The notes beneath the pieces were generated by a model. That model was given only the letters and a program-made list of their open reading frames with translations. It ran no database searches and was not told where the DNA came from. 28,684 nt of DNA from Globomyces pollinis-pini (Eukaryota > Chytridiomycota > Chytridiomycetes > Rhizophydiales > Globomycetaceae). Made by a program: the position numbers and the translations under genes. Where the stretch lies: contig MU621308.1 of the NCBI GenBank assembly GCA_025399215.1, positions 1-28,684 on the forward strand, read 5' to 3'. This document shows positions 1 to 11,568 of this stretch, piece by piece; within the stretch, counting starts at the first letter, position 1; each line of letters starts with the position of its first letter.

Positions 1-175
1 AAAACTCGCCTAAAGTAGTTGTTTGGGTTTTTGTCACAACGCTTAGTGCGTGTGCTACTGGGTTTACAGTTACTTCACCTTGATTCACACATTCCTTTCT
101 ACAAATAAGTAATATTACCTTTGTCAATCCAAGTTCAGTTCCATCGACACCAATTCCAAACGGCTACTAGGTTTT

Positions 176-253
176 ATCCAAACATTCGACTCTATCTAAC
201 TGATCTACATCCAAACATTCGACTCCATTCAACTGATCTACCTCCAAACATTG
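176..253. repeat. 33-bp tandem repeat, two full copies plus a partial
   Basis: Copy 1 is 176-208 and copy 2 is 209-241; they differ at only two positions (around ACTCTATCT versus ACTCCATTC). A third copy starts at 242 and breaks off after about 12 bases. The period is a multiple of three, so frames stay open across it, but I see no reason to call it coding. Confidence 0.85.
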
Positions 254-1113
254 CTCTAGCAACGTTCCCCGATGCAGGGTGGGTCAGTCCTTCCATCTGG
301 CAACGTCCCACGGCTCCACTTCCATTTCCCCTTCTAATTTTTAGTAAAGAATAATGAGAGAAATGCCCGTCTTTTATACAGCGAGAGGCTGGTGGAGGCT
401 TGCTTGAAGATGATTGGTTGGAATGGTGGGAAGTTTTTGGAAAAATAAGATCCAACTAGGTGAACCATAAACGACAAAAGATCTGATTTTGCTCGAGAAA
501 GCTTCGTTGCAAAATAGATCAGTATCTAGAGTGAGTTTGCTCTATGATTCTGAGTATTTTCAACTACTTCTTGGTAAAAATAGCAAGTAAGTCTAGCTAC
601 CCTCTTCCAATTACATACCTTGAGTAGCAGTAGCAGTCTCTAAGAATGACGGAATAAGCTGAGAATAATATATATGATCTACTGATCACTAGCTTGTTAA
701 TCCTTCAATGATGTTCCATACATCCACGAATTACAGTACTGATAATTACCAGCAAGTAAATCAACAATCATGGATAGTCGCTAAAGCTTCACATCAGTTA
801 GGTTCTTTTATAGCTTGTAGCTTTGGATCAGAAGAGTCTGTTGAATTAACCAGAACTTCGAAGTCATATATTTCCAATTGTTGATTTCTTGCGGTTGAGA
901 ACTATACAAACAATCCTAATTATCTTCATCTTTGTTTTAACTGTATACTGGGATTGAGCTTTAAATGGATGCATCATTACCAAGTAACTGATATTGTTTG
1001 ATTTTTCTAGCTATCACTTCAGTAATAGCCAATAGATTTTGGAGAAGCTTGATATATACTGGATTCAATGGAGCTGAATAATGTTGTATAAAAGGAAAGA
1101 TGTTGATGTAATC

Positions 1114-1178
1114 GTTATGTTAATGTGATAACCTATTTAAACCGTCTATCAATGTATAGGTTGTCACATTAACATGAC
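1114..1178. repeat. Inverted repeat / hairpin, 23-bp arms and 19-base loop
   Basis: The arm at 1114-1136 pairs with 1156-1178 over 23 positions. The only two departures from Watson-Crick pairing are T opposite G, which would be G-U pairs if the plus strand is transcribed. The loop is 1137-1155. Pairing stops immediately outside and inside the arms. It could be a structured RNA, a small-RNA precursor, or the remnant of a small inverted-repeat element. No gene surrounds it. Confidence 0.8.
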
Positions 1179-1305
1179 CACTTTTCAAATCAAAACATTC
1201 CAATCATATCCTGCATTATATATAATTAACCTAGGGAAGCATACATTTCATTCACCCCTGTCGATTAATGCAGATTTCGTGTATCAGTCATATTAGCTAC
1301 TATGA

Positions 1306-1683
1306 TTGAACCAGGAAGGTCGAGTCTATCGTGTGCTTGTATTATCGAATATTCTATTTCATTCTTGTAGAGCAGCTTTGTTGGCTTCCCTCGAATTTGT
1401 TCCTCAACTTCGTGTTCATCTACATTCAGAACTATTCGATTATCTTCGTATTGAATAAGTGTTAGTAGCGTTTTTCAAATATTCCCGATTTCAAACTACT
1501 CCAATGAATTCATTTCATGTTATTGTTTGGAACACGCGAAAAAGTTCTAATCATATCGTGTGCCATACATCTACAGCAAAGCTCACATCTAAAATAAACA
1601 ATGATTCAGTGATTCCATTTATTTTCGCTAATGGCAGCTTTGATTTATTGAGAGGATATGTTCAATCTGACTTGGATGACTAA
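1306..1683 (+). pseudogene. Doubtful ORF interrupted by a stop, or a small intron-containing gene fragment
   Basis: One frame runs from 1306 to the TGA... TAA-bounded end at 1683 and is broken by a single TAA at 1456-1458. A putative GT-AG intron at 1412-1465 (54 bp) would remove that stop and keep the frame. There is no ATG near the 5' end and I recognise no family in the translation. It may be a decayed gene, part of a real gene whose 5' exons I cannot place, or chance. An opposite-strand frame overlaps its 3' end. Confidence 0.2.
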
Positions 1684-2108
1684 GAGTTGTAATTAGAATG
1701 GGTCGGCCATAATCGGAAGGGTTGAAATTAATGAAATCATTCCAACTACCAAAGAATCCGTACACCCTCTTATTGTTGGAATAAAGACTTACTGTGGGGA
1801 AGGTAGGGAACGTATGATACTTTCTACAGAACTTTCTGTACAAAAGAGAGCATATATCAGCCTTCTAAAGCGAAATTTCAAAGACTATTGGACCTCTGTC
1901 CATGAGCAAGACGGGAACCCAAATGTTGTTCAATTAACATTTACTCAATCATTCTAGTTGAATACAGGATTTACCTAAACTGCTTTCCATTGCTCTCCAT
2001 TTTTGAGATATCTTATTGCACTGTAGTGAAAGTACATTGCAATAGGCCAAAAAACGAAGTATCCAAAAAGTAATCATCATCTAATCTTGTGTGAATGAAA
2101 CTTATTGT
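1684..2108. other. Stretch without recognised gene
   Basis: This lies between the doubtful ORF and the stop codon of the APSES-GATA gene. It will include that gene's 3' untranslated region. Nothing else is recognised. Confidence 0.5.
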
Positions 2109-3458
2109 TTATTGTAAACTTTTTGGTAAACTTTTAACTACAGATAAAAATTTTGATATGGATGTGTTTTCTAATTGTAAATCCTTCTCGGTGGCATCAC
2201 CAAATCGTAATTGGACATTAGGGTCATCGTTGACATTTTGTTCAGATGGATCAAACATATTGGACATTTTGAGTGCATACATAGGTGAGTAAATCATTGG
2301 TCCACTTCGTTTGGCTGCTGATATTAAATCACGGTAATTTCGATCGATTTCTCGATCTTCTGAAATAGCTTCTGTGACGAGTTTTACAAGTCGCTTTTGG
2401 TCTCTTTCCATTTCTCGTAATTTTGCTTTCAGTCGATGAACTTCTAAATGCAACTTCCAAGCTAATGATCCAACTTCAAAATCTGCGTCTTCAAATGCTG
2501 AATTTGGTTCTGATGATTCGGTTTTCTCTGATACTGTGTCAGAGAAAAGGAAAGGAGATCCTGGTGGCAAATTCAATCTTCCTGATGCCCATTTCACTCC
2601 ACTATTGGTTTAATTCATTTGAAAATGCGTTACCATGCATTACAAAGTGTTCTCTTGCCAGATGGGCCTCGTCTCCATTGAGGTGTCTCGTTTGCACCAC
2701 AATTTTCGCATGTACGAACTTTTGTAGAGGTTGAATCCAATGGACCTGCTGAATGCTCTACTCCACTAATACTTTGACCTGTATTTGAATTTGATGTAAA
2801 CCCAGTTGAAGCATTTCTTCTAGCCACTTTTCTATATTTCCTAGGACTTTGACCAGCTTTTAATGATTCTTGTGATGAAGAATATTCTTCTTCATTCTCA
2901 CCTTCCACGAAATTTATGTTCCGTCGCGATCTAATTCTAGATTCTCGCTGTTCTCGTTTTACTGGTATTTCATTAGCAAATGCTTTGGGTCTCTTTTCTA
3001 CTTTTTCATCTAAACAAAAAGAAAATCAATCAGAAATGGATAAAAATACAATTCATACCAGATGAAGAAACATCATGTTCGGATATAATTTTAGGCTGTA
3101 CAACTCGTTTAACCTTCAAAGGAGGTGAAATGGACTCGGCATAACCACTTGCCATATCATAATTAAACAGTGGTAAACAATCATTGATAACTTTATACGT
3201 GGTAGCCAATTCAATTGCAGAATTTAAAGGAATCCACGTTCCTTGGGATCCTGCATACCCACCCTGAACTTTTTCATGAATTCCACGAGTCACTTCTCGT
3301 TCCAATACTTTTGTTCGTGCTGGTTTTGGTAAACCTGCCGCTCGAAGTACCTGAGTTGCATTCACATATTTATCTGTTTTCCGAATCATTACGGGAATCC
3401 CCCTCACTGGCATTTCGTAAACATGTATGTTTGAATAGCATGCGGATCGAATATTCAT
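2109..3458 (-). CDS. APSES (KilA-N) + GATA zinc-finger transcription factor
   Basis: Exons (minus strand) are 3458-3059, 3009-2634 and 2601-2109, giving 422 residues; the introns are 49 and 32 bp. Residues about 11-100 form an APSES DNA-binding domain with the family core [31 protein letters not shown] and GTWIPL, as in Mbp1/Res-type cell-cycle regulators. A basic, serine-rich linker follows. Next comes a GATA finger with Cys234, Cys237, Cys256 and Cys259 (C-x2-C-x18-C-x2-C, core TPQWRRGP). The second intron splits the codon of the last cysteine, and splicing restores CNACGVKWA. The C-terminal part carries a probable coiled coil (about 305-345). It is a nuclear sequence-specific regulator by inference; the targets are unknown. 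The start is the first ATG of the exon. The frame stays open upstream without an ATG, so an extra 5' exon is possible. No ankyrin repeats are present, unlike Mbp1 or Swi4. Confidence 0.9.
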
Positions 3459-3911
3459 TTGAAAAAAACTGGAAATTTGACTGTGTTTTTGAATGACTTG
3501 GTTGCCACATCCACTACACTCTATCAAACCACATGCTAATGGTCAACAATGATTAACAGTCTTATAAGAGCTTGGCTTATGAATTGGACACGGAATAAGG
3601 GATGGATTGGGTATGATGACGTCTCTTATCAGGAAAATAGAAATATGTGAACTTTGTTCACAATTGAATGTTTGAATTGTTCAATCTGTTGATCTAGTAA
3701 ATCAGTGTTTGATTGATTTTGAAAGAATCGCGTGTACAGAGTTTAAGATATCCCTTTTTCTTCATCCCTTTTCAAAGACTCAAAGTGAACTCATACAAAG
3801 CATACTTCTCTATTGATAGAATATTTTGATTAAGCATTGTATTTCATTTAGTTACGTGAATAACTGAAAATCTCAAATATATTTTTGAGAACGTCAGGCA
3901 AAGTACAACGG
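3459..3911. other. Intergenic, upstream of APSES-GATA gene
   Basis: A 453-bp gap lies between two minus-strand genes. It should hold the promoter of the APSES-GATA gene and the 3' end of its upstream neighbour. No coding exon or RNA gene was recognised. Confidence 0.6.
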
Positions 3912-4568
3912 TTATTTATAATACAATTCGAGTTTACAATAATCAACATGATTCGACCATCCAGGATATTGGGACCTAATCCAAACGGCAAATGAATCTA
4001 ATTTTGTAAACTGTTGAATACAACTTAATTGACGAGTCATTTCAAATGTTCTCACTTTTGATTCAATTTGACCACGATCATTTCTATATGCCTCCCATCG
4101 TTCTTCAGTGCCATCTAAATGGACTATTGCAAATTCTGTCCATGTAAAGCTGCCTGGACCAGTTGCCCAACCTTGATCATGAGATGATATTTCCACCACA
4201 ATCTTCATACATCTGGTTAAATCCTTAATTAGATTTGTTTGGATGTATAAATAGTTCAAGTTTTCTCCTGATATGTATGTAGAATTGACATGACAATTTG
4301 TAATCCAATATTCAGCATAATCCAAGATTAAATCTGTAAGTTCGTAAGGTAAACCTTTCATTTGTAGAATTTTTATGATATCATTTCTAGTTTCTAAGGT
4401 ATGAGTTGCTATATACTTACTTGATGTAACTTTTTTGTCTTCCACAAGACTAGAATTACTGACTGATAGAGTTGGTTCCAGCTGATGTTTAAAGAATAAA
4501 GAATAGATTGTGAATACGATCAGAAAAGAGCAAATGATATCGAATGGTGACCAGTTTGGAATGAACAT
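3912..4568 (-). CDS. Membrane-anchored fungal protein with F-box-like segment and SHDQGW-type domain
   Basis: This is an intronless 218-residue protein. The start is the first in-frame ATG; the frame opens slightly upstream at a GTG. Residues about 9-26 are a single hydrophobic helix near the N terminus, likely a membrane anchor. Residues 72-88 (GLPYELTDLILDYAEYW) resemble an F-box first helix. Residues about 120-218 match, from memory, an uncharacterised C-terminal module common in fungal proteins of unknown function, with its hallmarks SHDQGW (129-134) and YPGWSNHV (201-208). The biochemical role is unknown. The adapter-like role is inference from the F-box-like segment only. It is divergent from CNOT9, with 191 bp between start codons. 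Confidence 0.75.
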   Translation of the reverse strand: MFIPNWSPFDIICSFLIVFTIYSLFFKHQLEPTLSVSNSSLVEDKKVTSSKYIATHTLETRNDIIKILQMKGLPYELTDLILDYAEYWITNCHVNSTYISGENLNYLYIQTNLIKDLTRCMKIVVEISSHDQGWATGPGSFTWTEFAIVHLDGTEERWEAYRNDRGQIESKVRTFEMTRQLSCIQQFTKLDSFAVWIRSQYPGWSNHVDYCKLELYYK

Positions 4569-4759
4569 GAAAACAAAATCACACCATTGAATCACGTAAA
4601 TCTACCAACTGGAAATACATCAATATCCTAAGAATCTTTCTAAAAACTTTAAATCCATCGTTCATCAATAAGTCCAAGTATTTTGGATTCTCTATAAACA
4701 ATTTGTATGGAGTCACATGAGAAATCAAATCCTTCATTTTTCTTCTAAATCTTCGTGAA
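4569..4759. promoter_or_regulatory. Shared divergent promoter region
   Basis: Only 191 bp separate the start codons of the minus-strand membrane protein and plus-strand CNOT9, so both promoters must lie here or overlap. No specific factor site was recognised. Confidence 0.5.
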
Positions 4760-5832
4760 ATGCAACAATTTCAGAATGGACAATCAGACTTACCTCCACC
4801 AATCAATCAACTAGGAGAGGAAGATAAAATATATCAGCATGTAAACTAATCTTATAATGTTTTATTTTCAGATACTGGATTTGACCTTACCTTCCACTAG
4901 AGAACAAGCACTCTTAGAACTTTCTAAAAAAAGAGAAGCATACGAGGATTTAGCTCCGATCTTATGGCATTCCTTTGGTAAAAATTTCAAATAGTGTTGA
5001 TTATTACTAGGAGTTATGGCTGCATTACTTCAGGAGATCGTTTCTGTATATCCATTACTGACACCACCAACTAATTTAAATGGACATTCGTCCAATAGAG
5101 TCTGTAATGCTTTAGCCTTGTTGCAATGTGTAGCTTCTCATCAAGAGACTAGGGCTCTTTTTCTATCAGGTAATTTTAAGAGGAATTATCTGATATGCTG
5201 TAGCACACATTCCACTCTTCCTTTATCCATTTCTCAATACAACCAATAAGGCCAGACCATTTGAATATTTAAGATTGACTTCTTTGGGAGTCATTGGAGC
5301 ATTAGTCAAGGTAACATCCAAATTATATGTTAATATCAACTTAGAATGATAATTCGGAAGTTATTAATTTTCTATTATCCACAGAAATTATCCCATTATG
5401 TTTACGAATTATGGAAACTGGATCAGAATTATCAAAAACAGTAAGTCAAAACAACCCAATCAAATTCTAACATGTAAAGGTTGCTATCTTTATCGTACAA
5501 AAGATCCTACATGACGATATGGGATTAAATTATATTTGTCAAACATATGAACGATTTTATGCTGTTGGAACAGTTTTATCCAATATGGTGACACAACTAG
5601 CCGAACAACAATCCATTAGATTATTAAAACATGTTGTTCGATGTTATTTCCGACTTTCAGATAATCCTAGAGCTCGTGAAGCATTACGACAATGTTTACC
5701 ACAACCATTACGGGATTCCACCTTTGCCGATATCATCAAAGATGACATTACCACTAAAAGGTTTTATTGTTGGTTGATTACTTATATTTTAGATGTCTAA
5801 ATTCGTTACTTGCCAACCTGTCTGAAAGTTAA
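4760..5832 (+). CDS. caf40: CCR4-NOT complex subunit CNOT9 / Caf40 (Rcd1)
   Basis: This armadillo-repeat subunit of the CCR4-NOT deadenylase complex acts in mRNA decay and translational repression. Exons are 4760-4840, 4872-4977, 5011-5169, 5204-5310, 5345-5440, 5480-5760 and 5793-5832, giving 289 residues, close to human CNOT9. Introns are 31, 33, 34, 34, 39 and 32 bp. Diagnostic stretches are [73 protein letters not shown] and [11 protein letters not shown]. The last intron (5761-5792) begins GTTT rather than GTA. Reading through it would also give an open frame ending at 5800, but only the spliced form ends in [16 protein letters not shown], which matches the conserved family C terminus. 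It is convergent with calaxin. Confidence 0.97.
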
Positions 5833-6028
5833 TTGACCTGCTGAATTATTAGTCATTAGAGTATTAGTATAATAAAAAAATGAATCAAATCTAAATTATA
5901 TACATATTTCAATTAAATACTCAATTCAAATCTAAACTATATAAAATACTGAGATAATTCTAAAAGTTTTGGAAAGAATCAAATTTTAATAAACAAGAAA
6001 CAGAATAAATAAACTAAGGGTTTGATGT

Positions 6029-6933
6029 TTAAATAGCAGAGACGACACGTTTAGCCACCGGTTTTGATTTATTCTGTCGTTGTTTTACAGACGCGATTAA
6101 ATCTTCTTGAGTTGGATCCATGAAACGATCTACCACCTACAATGGATTAACCAAAGCCATCACCACAATCAATATGAAAAAAACATGAAATCAATGTGTA
6201 TGATGAATATGGATAGAATAGTTGAATATGATTGGAAACTTACTTTTTTTGGAGGTAAACATTGACCAAAAGCTTCCATCAACAATTCTTCTTTTGCAAT
6301 AGCACCAGCCCAATCTGCTTCCGAAACTCTACCATCACGATCTTCATCTAATTTTTTCAATACTAAATCAACTAAATCTTTAACTCCATCTTCATCTTCT
6401 TCTACTGCTTCCTTTACTAAACAATTCTTCAACATTTGAAACATTTCTTCTTTTGTTATATATCGATCTCCTATTCAAATCAACTTTTCTTTTTGTTACC
6501 ATTGATATCATAAACTCGAAAACAAACTACAAGGTTAATTTTACTTGATTTACATTTCAATTTTTCTTCATATCTACCTTTAAGAAATACACTCATTCCT
6601 ATTGAAATAATTTAATATTTTGATGATTGAAAAGAAACCTTTGATGTATTCATCAAATGAAATGTAATTGTCTGCATCTAGATCAAAGCATCGAAATACT
6701 GGGGTGAATAGGTTGAGTTTGGTTACCTCGATCCATGATTAATGAATCATCTACTCCAAATAGGTCAGCTAGCATATCTCGAAATCGTGATCGATCAATT
6801 TTGTCGTTAAGTCCTGAGAGACTGGTATAATGACGGTTGAGTAGTTCGACTTCTTGTCGATTGACTTCAGGTTAGATTTTTTTTGGTTACAGTTGGTGAT
6901 TCGGAGGATATCTTCGACACTTAATCTGGACAT
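6029..6933 (-). CDS. Calaxin-like EF-hand protein (EFCAB1 / ODAD5), ciliary outer-dynein-arm factor
   Basis: Exons (minus strand) are 6933-6891, 6864-6727, 6698-6639, 6598-6554, 6526-6500, 6470-6244 and 6136-6029, giving 215 residues (human about 211). Introns are 26, 28, 40, 27, 29 and 107 bp, and one exon is only 27 bp. Three EF-hand loops keep acidic ligands: Asp66-Glu77, Asp102-Glu113 and Asp146-Asp157. Collinear matches to vertebrate calaxin include SLIMDRVFRCFD, YEEKLKFCF, DRYITKEEMFQMLKN and LLMEAFGQCLP. In known systems calaxin binds outer arm dynein in a calcium-dependent way and tunes flagellar beating. Its presence implies a motile flagellum in the life cycle. A neuronal-calcium-sensor or calcineurin-B relative is less likely, given the match along the whole length. 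The basic C-terminal tail is specific to this protein. Confidence 0.93.
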
Positions 6934-7138
6934 TGATTCGTTTGTTGTTGGGTTGGGAAAGATCGTTCAGTGTGGATATAATCCAGTTTGTGTTTGTAAA
7001 CAATCTCATTGGAATGACGTCTATCGTCTCAAAATCTTCACTATTTTTTTTACCAACACTCACGCTGAAAGTAATAAACGACAATCAAAAAAATGTAATA
7101 AAATTCTTTTCATTTTGAGTTTATTGAATGACTGAGAA

Positions 7139-9100
<1,962 letters not shown>

Positions 9101-9636
9101 ATGCTCACTCAAAGACTCTTTCATGGTATTCTATAAACTCTAATAATCACAGCTTCCCGTCGTCTATACGCTACCGAAGCTCACAAACTAGTAGTCAATT
9201 TCGCTGTCCCCCACGCTGTATTCACTATTACAAACTCATCATAGGCTATTCTATCTAAAGCAGTTTTAAACCAAGTCAATTTATCAACTACTGATGGAGA
9301 TATGGGTATTTTGGCTGGGCACGTTCCAACAATTTTGCAATTAAGACCTTCAGTTGTTGATTTGATCTCATCTACCGAAACCACTAAATATTTCGTATCC
9401 GGTGGGTTTGCTGTCATCAACCCTGATTCCTCCTTGAACATCAATGCTGTTGAAGCTGTACCACTCGCTGAATTAGACAAGACTGTAAGCCCATTTTTTG
9501 ATTAATTATTTGATAGGCTGCCAAGGAAGCTTTGGATGCTGCCAAGAAATTATCTAATTCTGCTAATGAAGAGGAAAAAACTACTGGGTTGATTCAAGTG
9601 GAACTTTTGGAAGCTGTTCTAGCCGCTAAGGTTTAA
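9101..9636 (+). CDS. atp16: Mitochondrial F1F0-ATP synthase subunit delta (bacterial epsilon homologue)
   Basis: This is the central-stalk subunit that couples rotor and F1 head. Exons are 9101-9125, 9153-9217, 9245-9484 and 9517-9636, giving 149 residues; introns are 27, 27 and 32 bp. The first exon holds only 25 bases. The N terminus (MLTQRLFHASRRLYATEA) is a classic mitochondrial presequence. KLVVNFAVPHA, QVNLSTTDGDMGILAGHVP and YFVSGGFAVINPDSS are characteristic of the beta-sandwich domain, and the alanine-rich C-terminal part forms the helical hairpin. Both 27-bp introns begin GTATTC. Without the second, an in-frame TAG at 9242-9244 would end the protein. It is head to head with the beta subunit gene. 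Confidence 0.97.
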
Positions 9637-9967
9637 TAAACTCATTCAAACAAGTATAACAACGATTCAAAGAACTGAGGTATTAACATCTGCATCGGAT
9701 AAGCAATTTTGTATCCCACAATCTGTGCAGTGTACTTGTCTATAATCTAGTTTGATACAATAGACGGAGGAGATGAGACTCTTTTTTGTTGGCATTTAAT
9801 ATCTGAATTGTGTGTTAAGTTAGTATGATGGATAGAATCTTTGCTCTGAATAATAATATTCGAAGATATGAAAATCTAGTCTATAGTAGAAATGCGTTGT
9901 ATTGAAAAAGAAACACAAGTAAGAAATGTACAGTTTATGCAGTCAACAAAATAAGTTGGGTGGGTAG
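9637..9967. other. Convergent intergenic region
   Basis: A 331-bp gap lies between the stop codons of the F1 delta gene and the ankyrin gene. It presumably holds both 3' untranslated regions. Nothing else is recognised. Confidence 0.6.
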
Positions 9968-11233
9968 TTACAAAGGGCAAGACGCTTCAGATAATTTAAC
10001 AAGATCAGACACTCTACTATCCTGCAATAACAAATCAGCACAACGTACATGTTGATTCCGAATCGCCATGCGATAAGGATAATTATTATCCACAGTAGGA
10101 TCCACTTTTGGATGTGAGAGTAGGATTTGTACACATTCATGGAATCCGTTAGATGCAGCAGTAGCAATGGCCAAATTGTTTCTGGCACTAGGGTCAACGA
10201 GGGGATGAGTCAGTAATACAGCTAATGAGTGGGCATGACCATTGAAAGCACAAGTAATGACAGGTTCGTTGTTGTTTGTTGATGGATTGATTCTAGAATC
10301 AGCCAAAAGGATTTGTAATGGTTCCAAATCACCATTCATTGCCAAGACTCTAATGGCGAGATTGTGACGCGAAGCAGGATCTATTCTTGGATCTTTTAGA
10401 AGCAGTTTCAAACATGAAGTATGTTGTCTGGCAATGGCAGATAGTAAAGGTTCATTCTGATTGACAGTAGGATCAACTCTAGGATCATCCAATAATAATT
10501 GTAGGCAATCTAAATGACCTTCTTTTGCAGCAATACGAATAGGATAATTATTTTGAGTGGTGGGATCAACAGCATGATGATTCAAGAGTAAGCGTAGACA
10601 ATCAGTTTGCCCTACGGAAGCGGCGAAACAAATGAGATGATTATCTTTATAAGAAGGATCAATATTTTGATGATTTAATATGGCTTGAAAGCAAAGTACA
10701 AATCCATTCTTACAAGTAATTTCCAATGCAAAATTATTGCGACATGTGGGGTCGACTCGTGAATCGTTCAGTAGTAATATAAGTGATTGTAAATGGCCTT
10801 GTTGTACAGCAATAGTCAAAGCAAAGTTAGAGTTAGCATGAGGTAGTACATCCGAATGTTTGAGTAATAATTTTAGTAAGTTAGTATGATTACGCATTAC
10901 AGCAGTGAAGAAGATTTGTAATTTAGTGCTAGTAGAGTAAGGTAAGAGAGGAAATTTAAAGATACGATATATAATGTTAAGCTGACAGTGAGAGAGGTAC
11001 AGTGTAGATAATTGATCATCCGAGACGGCAGTATAATGCAAATCAATGTAAGGAAACAAATCCATTGGAGCAGATAAAGCTATGTAAGAGAGAGAATACC
11101 CATGCCAAGTAGGTGACTGAATGAAAGGCAAGTAGAAAGTAGACGACGCGAATCTGAGTGTGTGGTAGTCAACTATTGACAAATGAGCGCTGATGATAAG
11201 TAACAGATCGTGAGGGATGATTAATATCGACAT
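9968..11233 (-). CDS. Ankyrin-repeat protein with F-box-like N terminus
   Basis: This is an intronless 421-residue protein. The N terminus (PHDLLLIISAHLSIVDYHTL) resembles an F-box helix pair. From about residue 103 onward there are ten ankyrin-type repeats of the form N-x-A/P-I-x-x-A-x-x-G-H-x-x-C-L-x-L-L-L-x-D-P-R-V-D-P. Each is 31 residues rather than the usual 33, with almost no insertions or deletions. Repeats of this RVDP type are, from memory, frequent and expanded in chytrid-like fungi. The likely role is protein-protein interaction, perhaps selecting targets for an SCF ubiquitin ligase if the F-box is real. No enzyme domain is present and the partner is unknown. Confidence 0.9.
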   Translation of the reverse strand: MSILIIPHDLLLIISAHLSIVDYHTLRFASSTFYLPFIQSPTWHGYSLSYIALSAPMDLFPYIDLHYTAVSDDQLSTLYLSHCQLNIIYRIFKFPLLPYSTSTKLQIFFTAVMRNHTNLLKLLLKHSDVLPHANSNFALTIAVQQGHLQSLILLLNDSRVDPTCRNNFALEITCKNGFVLCFQAILNHQNIDPSYKDNHLICFAASVGQTDCLRLLLNHHAVDPTTQNNYPIRIAAKEGHLDCLQLLLDDPRVDPTVNQNEPLLSAIARQHTSCLKLLLKDPRIDPASRHNLAIRVLAMNGDLEPLQILLADSRINPSTNNNEPVITCAFNGHAHSLAVLLTHPLVDPSARNNLAIATAASNGFHECVQILLSHPKVDPTVDNNYPYRMAIRNQHVRCADLLLQDSRVSDLVKLSEASCPL

Positions 11234-11568
11234 TATTGATGACTAGCAAGTATTAGTGTATCGTTTGCAGTTAGTATTGACACTCAATAGTTCCATTGTT
11301 TACCTTAGGGCTCATAGGGTTGATTAGTGGTAGTCTATCATAAATCCAAAATAAGGTTACATTAAATCCAAGACAAGACTTTAGGCACTTTCCATGATCC
11401 AGATTTATTTAGTGGCTTCCATCAACAATTTGAATGTCCAGTCCCGGATAAACGGATTTGGACATGTACAATCTACGTATCTTTTTCTGTGCATTTCTTG
11501 GATCCTCTTTACTTCCTGTGTGACTTTCTTATACCAACCAGGTTTTCAACAGACAATAAATTCACTGG
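11234..11568. promoter_or_regulatory. Divergent upstream region of ankyrin gene and DNA2
   Basis: These 335 bp separate the ankyrin start from the DNA2 start used here. Plus-strand frames open through about 11360-11560. One of them reads FHQQFECPVPDK in a different phase, so an extra 5' exon of DNA2 cannot be excluded. No clear promoter element was seen. Confidence 0.45.

Larger units (their letters stand above)
1..1305. other. Stretch without recognised gene
   Basis: No protein family is recognisable here on either strand. Open frames are short and broken by stops, and none joins convincingly through the short GT-AG introns used elsewhere in the window. The only structure seen is a 33-bp tandem repeat (176-253) and a long hairpin (1114-1178), both listed separately. 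The stretch could be intergenic DNA, a decayed gene, or the edge of a gene extending off the window. Confidence 0.5.

Noticed and set aside
192..455. Minus-strand frame of 87 codons covering the 33-bp repeat
   Set aside because: It stays open because the repeat is a multiple of three; no family, no splice support, and other frames are equally open.
5761..5800. CNOT9 ending at the TAA at 5800 without the last intron
   Set aside because: The read-through tail is unlike any CNOT9, while removing 5761-5792 restores the conserved [16 protein letters not shown] ending.
11146..11152. ACGCGAA cell-cycle-like site near the DNA2 upstream region
   Set aside because: It lies inside the coding sequence of the ankyrin gene, where the bases are explained by codons.
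11394..11560. Upstream exon of DNA2 or separate small gene
   Set aside because: Two different frames are open here, neither joins cleanly by GT-AG to the exon starting at 11569, and neither matches a known DNA2 N terminus.
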